DNA of 20,980 nucleotides from Bacteroidota bacterium (GTDB taxonomy: Bacteria; Bacteroidota; Bacteroidia; NS11-12g; UBA955): positions 1-20,980 of the forward strand of contig JAIYBO010000254.1 in the NCBI GenBank assembly GCA_027488495.1, written 5' to 3'. The position numbers and the translations under genes were made by a program. A model generated the notes under the pieces. It was not told the DNA's origin, did not search any database, and was given only the letters and a program-made list of their open reading frames with translations. The number at the start of each line of letters is the position of its first letter. Positions within the stretch are counted from its first letter, which is position 1. This document shows, piece after piece, positions 7,108-15,412 of this stretch.

Positions 7108-8568
7108 ATGAAGCTTATTCTACCAAAAAACACTTTCAACTTATTGACTAAGAAGTTGTTATCATTGTTGATGGCTGGTATGGCCACTGTGATGTCGTTT
7201 GCGCAAGCAGCCACTGATGTGATTCCGCCACCTCAAGAATTCGATCCAAGCAGTTGGAATTGGGTGAACATATTAATTTGTGTTCTCGTTCTTTTGATTG
7301 TTTTGGTGATTGCCCGTGCTTTCGATATCGGAAGTTTGGCTGAAAAAATCACCGGTAAAAGAATCGTGAGCGCACACAAGGTGAATGCCTATGTGGGTTT
7401 GATCGTTTTGATTGTTGGTATGATCGGGGTTTTCTGGGAGATCAATGCACACGGCAAGCATTTGTTGTTGGGCGATGCAGCTTCTGAGCACGGAGCATCT
7501 TTGGATTCAATGTTCATGTGGACGTTCGGCTTTACTTTCTTTGTATTTGTAGTTACAGAGGTATTGTTGTTCTTCTTCATGTTTAAATACTATTACAGAG
7601 AAGATCGCAAAGCGGCCTATTTCTTCCACAACAATAAATTGGAAGTCATTTGGACGATTGTTCCAGCGATTGTATTGACATTTTTGGTGTTGCGTGGTTT
7701 CAACGTATGGACAAAAATCACACAGACTCCAAATGAGGATGCACAAGAGATTGAAGTTTTTGCTTACCAATTTGGTTGGAAGGCGAGATATGCAGGGGAG
7801 GATCAGAAATTTGGCGAAAGCAGTTATGTATTGATTTCAGGTACCAACCCATTGGGTTTAGCGGTTGACGGTGAAGCTGACAAGTTGAAGGCGACTTTAA
7901 CAGGTGAGGTTGCTGAGTTGAACGCGAAATTGGCGGCGGCGTCTGATTCTGCTACATTGTGGAGAGCGGCTTTGGATAAGATGGAAGCAACTGGTCTTTC
8001 TAAGACTTATGTTTCAGAGCACAAGGCGTTGAAAGAAAAGGTTTTGGATGCTGAGAGCGGTGCTTATGCCCGTCAGTTGAAGAAGGAAATCAAGCGCAAG
8101 GAAACCAACATCAAGCGCATCGATGCATTCCGCAGCAAGCCTGAGATTTTCAATAAAGAGAGCAATGACGATCGTGTAACTACTGAAATTGTTTTGGTGA
8201 AGAACAAACCATACATGTTCCGTTTCCGTGCACGTGATGTAATTCACTCTGCTTACATGCCTGAGTTCCGTGCTCAAATGAACTGTGTACCAGGTATGAG
8301 CACTGTATTCCCATTCACGCCAATCAAAACCACGGCTGAGGCCAAGGCGGCAAAGGGGAACCCCAATTTTGAATACTATTTGTACTGCAACAAAATTTGT
8401 GGTGCAGCCCACTACAACATGAAGATCAAGATCACTGTAGTAGGATCTGAGGCAGAATACAATACATGGTTGGCAGCGCAAGCAAAAACGGTGGCACCTC
8501 CGATGGAAGCCGCTCCAGCTGCTGCTGATTCAACCGCAGTTACACCCGCAGCCGTTGCTGCCAATTAA
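7108..8568 (+). CDS. coxB: Cytochrome c oxidase subunit II (CuA subunit)
   Basis: This 486-residue membrane protein takes electrons from cytochrome c through a binuclear CuA centre on the periplasmic side. A signal peptide (ending near MSFAQ) is followed by a hydrophobic segment around WVNILICVLVLLIVLVIA, another at VGLIVLIVGMIGVFW, and the two canonical subunit II helices (FMWTFGFTFFVFVVTEVLLF; LEVIWTIVPAIVLTFLVL). The CuA cupredoxin ligands are His380 in RDVIHSAYMPEF, and Cys427, Cys431, His435 and Met438 in CNKICGAAHYNM. Lysine replaces the usual glutamate, whose contribution is a backbone carbonyl. Residues about 253-350 form a charged, heptad-like coiled coil inserted in the CuA domain, and the tail is Ala/Pro-rich. 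No cytochrome c domain is fused. The in-frame TTG at 7081 is less likely than ATG 7108. Confidence 0.93.
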   Translation: MKLILPKNTFNLLTKKLLSLLMAGMATVMSFAQAATDVIPPPQEFDPSSWNWVNILICVLVLLIVLVIARAFDIGSLAEKITGKRIVSAHKVNAYVGLIVLIVGMIGVFWEINAHGKHLLLGDAASEHGASLDSMFMWTFGFTFFVFVVTEVLLFFFMFKYYYREDRKAAYFFHNNKLEVIWTIVPAIVLTFLVLRGFNVWTKITQTPNEDAQEIEVFAYQFGWKARYAGEDQKFGESSYVLISGTNPLGLAVDGEADKLKATLTGEVAELNAKLAAASDSATLWRAALDKMEATGLSKTYVSEHKALKEKVLDAESGAYARQLKKEIKRKETNIKRIDAFRSKPEIFNKESNDDRVTTEIVLVKNKPYMFRFRARDVIHSAYMPEFRAQMNCVPGMSTVFPFTPIKTTAEAKAAKGNPNFEYYLYCNKICGAAHYNMKIKITVVGSEAEYNTWLAAQAKTVAPPMEAAPAAADSTAVTPAAVAAN

Positions 8569-8593
8569 TCTCAACTAAAAGAATCATATTCAT

Positions 8594-10477
8594 ATGAGCA
8601 CTTCAGCATTACACGCAGATCACCACACCCACGATCACCATCACAAGGAATCGTTCATCAGTAAGTACGTTTTCTCGATGGATCACAAAATGATCTCCAA
8701 GCAGTTCCTGATTACAGGGATTATCATGGGTATCGTTGGAATGGGTATGTCTTTGTTATTCCGTTTGCAATTGGCTTGGCCCGATGAGCAATTTGGTTTA
8801 TTGGAGATGTTGTTGGGTAAATGGGCCGTTGACGGCAAATTGGATCCAAACTTTTACATGGGGTTGGTGACCATTCACGGTACCATCATGGTATTTTACG
8901 TGTTAACCGCCGGTTTGAGTGGTACGTTTAGTAACCTATTGATTCCATTGCAATTGGGTGCCAGGGATATGGCATCACCGTTCATGAACATGTTGAGCTA
9001 CTGGTTCTTCTTGGCATCGAGCGTTGTATTGTTGATTTCTGTAGGCGTTGAAACAGGTCCAGCTTCAGGTGGATGGACGGTTTACCCTCCTTTGAGTGCA
9101 CTTGAAAAGGCCATGCCCGGTTCTGGATTGGGAATGACTTTGTGGTTGGTGGCCATTGCTTTGTTCATTATATCTGCTTTGTTGGGTGGTATCAACTACA
9201 TTTCTACTGTATTGAACCAACGTACCAAGGGTATGAGCATGAACCGCATGCCATTGACAATTTGGGCGTTCTTCTTCACCGCGATTTTGGGATTGCTTTC
9301 TTTCCCAGTGTTGTTGGGTGCGGCGCTGTTCTTGATTTTTGACCGCAGTTTCGGTACTTCGTTTTACTTGAGCGATATCTTCTTGGAAGGTGTGGGTGCT
9401 TTGGAAAACGTGGGTGGTAGTCCAGTATTGTACCAGCACTTATTCTGGTTCTTGGGTCACCCAGAAGTATATATCATTTTGATGCCTGCTTTGGGTATCA
9501 CTTCAGAAGTAATTTCAACGAATGCACGTAAGCCAATCTTCGGTTACACAGCGATGATCATTTCATTGATGGGTATATCTGTATTGTCGTTCATCGTATG
9601 GGGTCACCACATGTTCATTACAGGTATGAATCCATTCTTGGGTTCTGTGTTCATGATCCTTACCTTGATCATTGCGGTTCCATCTGCGGTGAAAGCGTTC
9701 AACTACTTAACCACCTTGTGGCGCGGTAATTTGCGTTATACGCCTGCGATGTTGTTCTCAATTGGATTGGTGAGTTTCTTCATTTCAGGTGGATTGACCG
9801 GTATTTACTTGGGTAATGCGGCGATGGATATTCAGTTGCACGATTCTTACTTTGTGGTGGCTCACTTCCACTTGGTAATGGGTAGTGCGGCGATCTTTGG
9901 TATGTTCGCAGGTATTTACCACTGGTTCCCTCGCATGTATGGTCGAATGATGAACAATACTTTGGGATACTTCCACTTTTGGATCACCTTCATTACAGCA
10001 TACTTGGTGTTCTTCCCAATGCACTTTATGGGATTGGCCGGTGTTCCACGTCGTTACTACCAGTTCACTTTGGTTGAAGATTTCAACATTTGGATGGATG
10101 TAAACAAGTTGATCACTGTTTCAGCGATTGTTGCAGGATTTGCGCAGTTGTTGTTCTTGTACAACTTCTTCGTAAGCATTTTCCGCGGCAAGAAGGCAGA
10201 ACAGAATCCATGGCAGTCAAATACTTTGGAATGGACTTCTCCAATGGATGTTCGTTTGCACGGTAACTGGCCACATGAATTGCCTACTGTTTACCGCGGT
10301 CCTTACGAGTACAGCAGACCTGATCGTGAATCAGATTTCTTCCCACAGAACGAAGAGGATGCAAATGCCCCTGAGGTGTTGCATGTAGAGGAGAAAGAAG
10401 TAGTGAAAGAAGAGGCACCTGTTGAAAACAGCGTATTCTTTGCAGCCATCAAGCGTGTTTTCGGTTTGAGCCGTTAA
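8594..10477 (+). CDS. ctaD: Cytochrome c oxidase subunit I
   Basis: The 627-residue catalytic subunit reduces O2 to water and pumps protons, using heme a and the heme a3-CuB centre. Signature sites are intact: His95 (TIHGTIMVFY) for heme a; His289 in GHPEVYIIL with the crosslinking Tyr293 and proton-channel Glu291; the CuB pair His338-His339 in WGHHMFITG; and HFH with His424 (heme a3) and His426 (heme a). About 12 hydrophobic helices fill residues 35-550. The N-terminus is strikingly histidine-rich (HADHHTHDHHHKE, residues 7-19). The C-terminal tail from about 535 is hydrophilic and acidic after NPWQSNTLEWTSP. The stop overlaps the ctaA start as TAATG. Identity is certain. Confidence 0.98.
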   Translation: MSTSALHADHHTHDHHHKESFISKYVFSMDHKMISKQFLITGIIMGIVGMGMSLLFRLQLAWPDEQFGLLEMLLGKWAVDGKLDPNFYMGLVTIHGTIMVFYVLTAGLSGTFSNLLIPLQLGARDMASPFMNMLSYWFFLASSVVLLISVGVETGPASGGWTVYPPLSALEKAMPGSGLGMTLWLVAIALFIISALLGGINYISTVLNQRTKGMSMNRMPLTIWAFFFTAILGLLSFPVLLGAALFLIFDRSFGTSFYLSDIFLEGVGALENVGGSPVLYQHLFWFLGHPEVYIILMPALGITSEVISTNARKPIFGYTAMIISLMGISVLSFIVWGHHMFITGMNPFLGSVFMILTLIIAVPSAVKAFNYLTTLWRGNLRYTPAMLFSIGLVSFFISGGLTGIYLGNAAMDIQLHDSYFVVAHFHLVMGSAAIFGMFAGIYHWFPRMYGRMMNNTLGYFHFWITFITAYLVFFPMHFMGLAGVPRRYYQFTLVEDFNIWMDVNKLITVSAIVAGFAQLLFLYNFFVSIFRGKKAEQNPWQSNTLEWTSPMDVRLHGNWPHELPTVYRGPYEYSRPDRESDFFPQNEEDANAPEVLHVEEKEVVKEEAPVENSVFFAAIKRVFGLSR

Positions 10478-11583
10478 TGCAGCACAGCAGCAGTAAGATA
10501 TTAAAACTATACAGACGAATGGGTTTATTTACCTGTTCGTCTGTTTTTTTATTGTTCTTTTTTGGCGGGTTGGTAAGGGCTACCGGAAGTGGCATGGGTT
10601 GCCCGGATTGGCCGAAGTGTTTTGGCTTGTGGGCTCCCCCAACTTGTGAATGTAAATTGCCGGGGAACTATCAGGCGTTGTTCTTAAAAAAGCGATTGGA
10701 AAAGGTTCAGCGATTTGCCAAGGTGCTGAATGGATTGGGCATGCATGAACGTGCGCAATTGTTGTTGACAGACCCATCTGTGCAAGCGCCGGAGGCATTT
10801 GATCCTGTGAAGGCGTGGATCGAGTATATCAATAGGTTGTTTGGTGTGTTGAGCGGTTTGTTTGCCATGATCTATTTTGGGTTGATGATTTTGCATTGGC
10901 GGAAGATTGAAGGTGGAAAGATGTGGGGTATTTTGGGGTTGTTTTTGTTGCTGTTGAATGGGTGGTTGGGTAGTTTGGTGGTTGCGACGAATTTGTTACC
11001 CGGAATAGTTACGATTCATTTCATATTGAGTTTTTTGTGCTTGTTTGCTTACATGGTCTCTTTGCATGGCGCGAAAGCCTATCAATTTAACGGTTTGGAT
11101 ATTCTTCATAAGAAGCAATGGTTTGGTTTGTGGATTACGGTATTTTTAGTGGTTATCATTGGTGCTTGGAGCAGGGAACAAGTGGATCTGTTGAGAATGG
11201 GTGGTGACTTGTATATGGAGGGTGATCAGGAAGGATTTTTGGGTTGGGGCATGTTGAATGTATTTGCGATGGATTGGATTTTTGCGGTACATCGGTATTT
11301 GCCATTTGTGATATTGGGTTGGATGATTTGGTTGATGCGCAAGGAGGCTAATAAGGGCAATGTTTCAGCGTCTGTGTTGAGTTTGGATAACCCGTTGATG
11401 GTGATTGCGGTGTTGTGTGCTCTTCAAATTGGGATTGGTGTAGTTCATATTTGGTTTGTTGTACCTGCTTGGGCACAAGTTTCGCACGTAGTGGTGGGGA
11501 GCGCCATAATTACCTATATTTTTGCAGTGTATTTGAGCGCTCGCGCTAAAAAATCAATTTCTGTAGATGAACCCAACCATTAA
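10477..11583 (+). CDS. ctaA: Heme A synthase (COX15/CtaA family)
   Basis: This membrane enzyme oxidises the C8 methyl of heme O to the formyl group of heme A, the cofactor of the adjacent subunit I. It has 368 residues and about eight hydrophobic helices. Family marks are GGLVRATGSGMGCPDWPKCFG near residues 30-50, including the first heme-region arginine and cysteines, WIEYINRLFGVLSGL with the first glutamate-containing helix, NLLPGIVTIHFILSF, DWIFAVHRYLPFVIL and VSHVVVGSAII, which supply the histidines expected as heme ligands. A hydrophilic loop at residues 60-108, with a second cysteine pair TCEC, is longer than in Bacillus CtaA but usual for Bacteroidota as far as I know. Its start overlaps the ctaD stop and its end overlaps ctaB by 17 bp, so it is firmly within the operon. 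Confidence 0.92.
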   Translation: MQHSSSKILKLYRRMGLFTCSSVFLLFFFGGLVRATGSGMGCPDWPKCFGLWAPPTCECKLPGNYQALFLKKRLEKVQRFAKVLNGLGMHERAQLLLTDPSVQAPEAFDPVKAWIEYINRLFGVLSGLFAMIYFGLMILHWRKIEGGKMWGILGLFLLLLNGWLGSLVVATNLLPGIVTIHFILSFLCLFAYMVSLHGAKAYQFNGLDILHKKQWFGLWITVFLVVIIGAWSREQVDLLRMGGDLYMEGDQEGFLGWGMLNVFAMDWIFAVHRYLPFVILGWMIWLMRKEANKGNVSASVLSLDNPLMVIAVLCALQIGIGVVHIWFVVPAWAQVSHVVVGSAIITYIFAVYLSARAKKSISVDEPNH

Positions 11584-12442
11584 GGCCTTCGCCCAGCTGA
11601 TCAAGTTTAGGCTCACGAGCAGTGTGGCTGCCACCTCGGCATTTGGTTATTTTCTTGGGTGTAAATTGAATGCAGATGGTGCTTGGCAGCAACTGTTTGA
11701 TTGGAAGGTGTTTTTGGGTGTTTTGATTGGTGGTATGTTGGTGGTTTTTGCATCGAACGGACTCAATCAAATCATCGAAAAGGAAAACGATGGGAAGATG
11801 GATCGCACCAGCGGTAGACCCATTGTGGAGGAGCGAATTACCCTGTCTCAAGCAATTATATTTTGTTGGATCACAGGCATCGCGGGTATGTTGTTGCTCT
11901 CGTTAACGGTGCCATTCGTCGCCGTTTTTCTTTCTGGACTTTCCCTTGCCATTTATGTGTTTGTGTATACACCGATGAAGCAAACCAGCAACATTGCGGT
12001 GATGATTGGCGCGATTCCAGGTGCTTTGCCACCATTGATTGGATATACAGCCGTCGTGGGTAGAATTGATGAACCCGGGATGATGTTGTTTTTGGTGCAG
12101 TTTTTTTGGCAGTTTCCGCATTTCTGGGCGATTGCTTGGATGTTGCACGACGATTATCAGAAGGCGGGATATTGGATGTTGCCAACCAGCGGGGGTAGAG
12201 ATAAAAAAGGGGCTTATCAAATCATGATTTATACGGTGCTTTTGATCATCGTGAGCATGACGCCCATTTACTATGGCATGAGTGGACCGAGGGCATTGAT
12301 TTTGATATTGCCGATATCGTTGTGGGTTTTGTATAAATCCTACGGATTGTTTAAGACTTTGGAAGTAAAGGAAGCGCGTAAGTTGTTGTACGCAACGTTG
12401 ATTTATACACCGGTGGTGTTTATGGCTTATATATTGTTTTGA
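11567..12442 (+). CDS. ctaB: Protoheme IX farnesyltransferase (heme O synthase)
   Basis: This 291-residue UbiA-family membrane prenyltransferase adds a farnesyl group to protoheme, forming heme O for the next enzyme, CtaA. The first prenyl-diphosphate motif is degenerate but recognisable as NGLNQIIEKENDGKMDRTSGRP at about residues 64-85 (MDRTxxRP is the hallmark). The second conserved loop is YTPMKQTSNIAVMIGAIPG with PPLIGY, and the third is the FWAIAWMLHDDYQKAGYWMLP segment. About nine hydrophobic helices are visible. The start ATG lies inside the 3' end of ctaA, and the stop is 2 nt from the next ATG. Also called cyoE in other organisms. Very likely functional. Confidence 0.93.
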   Translation: MNPTIKAFAQLIKFRLTSSVAATSAFGYFLGCKLNADGAWQQLFDWKVFLGVLIGGMLVVFASNGLNQIIEKENDGKMDRTSGRPIVEERITLSQAIIFCWITGIAGMLLLSLTVPFVAVFLSGLSLAIYVFVYTPMKQTSNIAVMIGAIPGALPPLIGYTAVVGRIDEPGMMLFLVQFFWQFPHFWAIAWMLHDDYQKAGYWMLPTSGGRDKKGAYQIMIYTVLLIIVSMTPIYYGMSGPRALILILPISLWVLYKSYGLFKTLEVKEARKLLYATLIYTPVVFMAYILF

Positions 12443-12444
12443 TC

Positions 12445-13047
12445 ATGGAAAATAGAACCGTAAAGAAAGTGAAGGATCCGGCGCCATTGGTGCCACCAGC
12501 GAAGTTTAATTTGTGGTTGTTTATGCTTGCGAGCTGCATGTTATTTGCGGCTTTCGTGAGTGCTTATATTGTGGCTAGGCCCGATGCGGAAGCAAAGCAA
12601 TTGTGGACGTCTTTTGACTTGCCCATTTATTTCTTTTATTCATTGATCATTTCCATTTTGAGTTCTGTTACGATACAAATGGCGACCAATGCAGCGAAAA
12701 AAGATGAGTTGGCTAGAAATAAGGGTTTGATCGCTGTTACCTTGGTGCTTTCGGTGTTGTTTTGTTACTCTCAGTACTTGGGTTGGTCTAGGTTGGTGAT
12801 GCAAGATTTGACATTTGTGAACGCCAGACCTGAACATATATCAGCAAGTTACGTGTGGGTTATTACGGTATTGCACTTTGTTCACATACTGGGTGGTATC
12901 ATCTTATTGCTCATCGCCCAAGTGAAGTCGTTTCGTTTGGATATTCATAAAAAGCAGATCACATTTATGTCAATAACAAATACTTATTGGCATTTTGTTG
13001 GACTTCTTTGGTTTATATTGTATTTATTTCTTTATTTCGCAAGGTAA
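12445..13047 (+). CDS. ctaE: Cytochrome c oxidase subunit III family protein (first copy)
   Basis: A 200-residue membrane protein with five hydrophobic segments of the heme-copper oxidase subunit III family, which stabilises subunit I and its proton uptake. Visible marks are KFNLWLFMLASCMLFAAFVSAYIV near the N-terminus, VITVLHFVHILGGIILL in the middle and the closing NTYWHFVGLLWFILYLFLY, which matches the conserved YWHFVDxVWxxL of subunit III with Gly replacing Asp. I take ATG 12445, 2 nt after the ctaB stop; a TTG at 12439 would overlap that stop. This is the shorter and more divergent of two adjacent subunit III genes, an arrangement common in Bacteroidota oxidase clusters. Confidence 0.88.
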   Translation: MENRTVKKVKDPAPLVPPAKFNLWLFMLASCMLFAAFVSAYIVARPDAEAKQLWTSFDLPIYFFYSLIISILSSVTIQMATNAAKKDELARNKGLIAVTLVLSVLFCYSQYLGWSRLVMQDLTFVNARPEHISASYVWVITVLHFVHILGGIILLLIAQVKSFRLDIHKKQITFMSITNTYWHFVGLLWFILYLFLYFAR

Positions 13048-13055
13048 TTTTCTCA

Positions 13056-13826
13056 ATGGCAAATCATACATCAACACAAGCAGCATTTGAAAATCAACCC
13101 ACCTGGGCTGGAGGTCGTTCTCCGTTCAACGTGAGTTATGGCAAATTGATGATGTGGATCTTCCTTTTATCGGATGCATTCACGTTTTCAACTTTATTGG
13201 TTCAATACGGAACACAGCGTTTTTCGAACGTTGTAACCCCGATTACTACCAAATGGCCTGATCCTGCATCGATCTTCAATCACTTCCCATTCATGCATGG
13301 CTTGCATTTGCCTTTGTTGTTTGTGAGTGTAATGACGTTCATCTTGATTTTGAGTTCTGTAACGATGGTATTGGCTGTTGAAGCTGGACATCGCAAGAGC
13401 AAAGCTGAGGTAGCTCGTTACATGGTTTACACAATCATTGGTGGTATTGCCTTTTTGAGCTGTCAGGCTTGGGAGTGGTATACTTTCATTCACGAAGGTG
13501 CTCGTTTGGATGGAAATACTTTTGGTATTACCAAGCAGGGATATGACCACTTGAATAGCGTAGGTTTTGGCGATCATTTTGAATGGGCTGATGGCGATAG
13601 AACTTTCGGACCTGTGCCATTTGCGGCGTTGTTCTTTATCGTGACTGGTTTCCACGGTTTCCACGTATTCAGTGGTGTTGTAATCAACGTTGTGGTATAC
13701 ATCATGACGGTTCGTGGCGTATTTGAGCGCAGAGGTCATTACGAGATGATTGAAAAGGCTGGTTTGTATTGGCACTTTGTGGATTTGGTTTGGGTATTCG
13801 TATTTACTTTCTTCTATTTGATCTAA
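13056..13826 (+). CDS. ctaE: Cytochrome c oxidase subunit III family protein (second copy)
   Basis: A 256-residue paralogue of the preceding gene. It contains GKLMMWIFLLSDAFTFSTLL, a long periplasmic-type loop, KAEVARYMVYTIIGGIAFLSCQAWEWY, PFAALFFIVTGFHGFHVFSGVV (conserved GFHGxHV) and YWHFVDLVWVFVFTFFYL at the end, which is the canonical subunit III C-terminus including the Asp. The insert between helices (residues about 145-185, ending FGPVPF) is usual for the longer form. ATG 13056 is chosen over an earlier in-frame ATG at 12987 because that one lies inside the first copy. The gap from the first copy is 8 nt. The pair probably occupies neighbouring positions in the enzyme, but this is inference. 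Confidence 0.93.
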   Translation: MANHTSTQAAFENQPTWAGGRSPFNVSYGKLMMWIFLLSDAFTFSTLLVQYGTQRFSNVVTPITTKWPDPASIFNHFPFMHGLHLPLLFVSVMTFILILSSVTMVLAVEAGHRKSKAEVARYMVYTIIGGIAFLSCQAWEWYTFIHEGARLDGNTFGITKQGYDHLNSVGFGDHFEWADGDRTFGPVPFAALFFIVTGFHGFHVFSGVVINVVVYIMTVRGVFERRGHYEMIEKAGLYWHFVDLVWVFVFTFFYLI

Positions 13827-13845
13827 CTTTTAATACTGTAAGAAC

Positions 13846-14190
13846 ATGGAATTTTATAATAAGCCTGGAGATTACGACGCAATCAATTACATCCCTCATA
13901 CCGAGAGTCATGGTACCAAAGAACTTTGGAAGACTTTCTGGTTGTTGTTGGGTATTACTGTTTTGGATTTCGTGATATACTTTGTGATGCCAGCCAGCGG
14001 TTGGAGAAACTTCATCTTCATTTTCTTTGGATTGGTGAAGGCGTATTACATTGTGGGTGCTTTCATGCACTTAAAGCATGAGAAAATCAATTTGGCGTTG
14101 GTGATTTTGGTTCCGATGGTTTTTGTATTGGGATTGATTTCTGGTCTTTTGTACGAAGGCTCAGCGTTGGAAGTGATGAAGTCTATGTAA
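13846..14190 (+). CDS. Cytochrome c oxidase subunit IV-like protein
   Basis: A 114-residue membrane protein with three hydrophobic helices, in the position where Bacteroidota oxidase operons carry the prokaryotic subunit IV family. The central helix pair TFWLLLGITVLDFVIYFVM and FIFIFFGLVKAYYIVGAFMHLKHE has the FGLVKAYYIVGxFMHLKxE signature of this family. The soluble N-terminus holds HTESHGTKELWKTFW. The role is accessory: stabilising the complex. It lies 19 nt after the second subunit III gene and 5 nt before the Sco1 gene. Confidence 0.85.
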   Translation: MEFYNKPGDYDAINYIPHTESHGTKELWKTFWLLLGITVLDFVIYFVMPASGWRNFIFIFFGLVKAYYIVGAFMHLKHEKINLALVILVPMVFVLGLISGLLYEGSALEVMKSM

Positions 14191-14195
14191 TTGAC

Positions 14196-14876
14196 ATGAG
14201 TTCAACTAAAAATCGAATAAAAATGGCCGCGGTTGCGGCCATTATCATTTTACCCATCTTGGGTATTTTGCTTTTGGCGCGCGCTCAGTGGGTTCATAAG
14301 GAATTGCCCTATTTGGGTGAAACTGTGATTGAAGCCGATGGTACCAAGCAGTACCATACCGTGAGCGATATCAATTTGGTGAATCAACACGGACAACCCA
14401 TCAATTTGGATGATTTTGATTCCTGCATTGTGGTTGCTAACATCTTCTTTGCCAACTGCGCCGAAGTTTGTCCATCCATGAACAAGCAAATCCAAGTCAT
14501 TGCGGAAGAGTTTTTGGCATTCCCCAATGTTCGTTTTTTAACGGTTACCATAGATCCTGAACATGATTCGGTGCCTGTTTTGGCAGAATATGCAAAATCG
14601 TACAAAGCGGATTTGTATAAGCGTACCTTTGCTACTGGAAGCAAGCGTGAAATTTATGATTGGGTAATGAACGATTTGTTGTTGGCTACGGAGCAGCGCG
14701 GACAGGACTTCATCCATGATGACAAATTGGTGGTTATCGACAAGGATAGACACATTCGAGCGATTTTGGAGACATCGGGAAAGACGCTTACTGAAAAATT
14801 GGAAAGGGTGAAGCGAATACAAGACGATATTAATAATTTGCAATATGAATACAGAAAAAAAGACTTGGATCAGTGA
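14196..14876 (+). CDS. SCO1/SenC family copper chaperone
   Basis: A 226-residue membrane-anchored thioredoxin-fold protein that delivers copper to, or keeps reduced, the CuA cysteines of subunit II. A single N-terminal helix (about residues 10-29) anchors it, with the domain in the periplasm. Copper ligands are complete: Cys88 and Cys92 in the NCAEVCPSM motif (CxxxC) and His174 in DFIHDDKLVVIDKD. LTVTIDPEHDSVPVLAEYAKSY is another family landmark. The C-terminal 45 residues are charged and helical, extending past the family core. Its 3' end overlaps the DUF420 gene by 32 bp, one of the largest overlaps in the operon, pointing to coupled translation of assembly factors. Confidence 0.92.
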   Translation: MSSTKNRIKMAAVAAIIILPILGILLLARAQWVHKELPYLGETVIEADGTKQYHTVSDINLVNQHGQPINLDDFDSCIVVANIFFANCAEVCPSMNKQIQVIAEEFLAFPNVRFLTVTIDPEHDSVPVLAEYAKSYKADLYKRTFATGSKREIYDWVMNDLLLATEQRGQDFIHDDKLVVIDKDRHIRAILETSGKTLTEKLERVKRIQDDINNLQYEYRKKDLDQ

Positions 14877-15411
14877 TAAGGGATTTTTCCGGTTGGTAGT
14901 TGTTATCACCATTGCGGTGATGGGATTGGTAACGTTGTTGCAATATTTACCAGCCGAGATGCGTCCGAGTGCAGATTTTGCGAAAGTGCTGCCATTGACC
15001 AACGCGGTTTTAAACAGTTTGGTTTCTGTGGCTTTGGTTTTGGGCTTTTTGGCCATCAAATCGGGCAAGAAAGGGACCCACCAAGCTTACATGCTCACAG
15101 CATTTATACTGTCAACGGTATTTTTGTTGAGCTATGTGACCTATCACACATGCACCGAGCACACCAATTTTGGGGGTGAGGGTACCGAGAAGTACGTGTA
15201 TTATTTCATCTTGGCGACGCACATTGTTTTGGCAGCGGCGGTTTTGCCAATGGTGTTGTATACGATGTATTACAGCACGAGTGGGAATTTTGTGAAGCAC
15301 AAAAAGTGGGCGAGGGTAACCTTTCCGATATGGTTGTATGTTTCTGTGACAGGAGTCATAGTTTATTTCATGATCGCGCCGTATTATGCGTTCAAATATT
15401 ACCCCTTTTAA
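14845..15411 (+). CDS. DUF420 family membrane protein (CtaM/YozB-like oxidase assembly factor)
   Basis: A 188-residue protein with about five hydrophobic segments. DUF420 members include B. subtilis YozB and Staphylococcus CtaM, which is required for aa3-type oxidase function, so a role in heme or copper insertion into the oxidase is a fair inference. Conserved features are LTNAVLNSLVSVALVLGFLAIKSGKKGTHQAYM, TYHTC, ATHIVLAA and HKKWARVTFPIWLYVSVTGVIVY, with membrane-embedded histidines that might bind heme or metal. It begins within the Sco1 gene and ends 1 nt before the CPMC gene start codon, so it belongs to the same assembly module. Confidence 0.85.
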   Translation: MNTEKKTWISDKGFFRLVVVITIAVMGLVTLLQYLPAEMRPSADFAKVLPLTNAVLNSLVSVALVLGFLAIKSGKKGTHQAYMLTAFILSTVFLLSYVTYHTCTEHTNFGGEGTEKYVYYFILATHIVLAAAVLPMVLYTMYYSTSGNFVKHKKWARVTFPIWLYVSVTGVIVYFMIAPYYAFKYYPF

Positions 15412-15412
15412 C

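Noticed and set aside
8386..8422. CoxB CuA motif with Lys as an inactivated site
   Set aside because: All copper side-chain ligands (two Cys, two His, Met) are present, and the replaced Glu contributes only a backbone carbonyl.
8014..8481. Minus-strand open frame inside coxB
   Set aside because: It lies opposite conserved CuA-domain codons and shows no independent signal.
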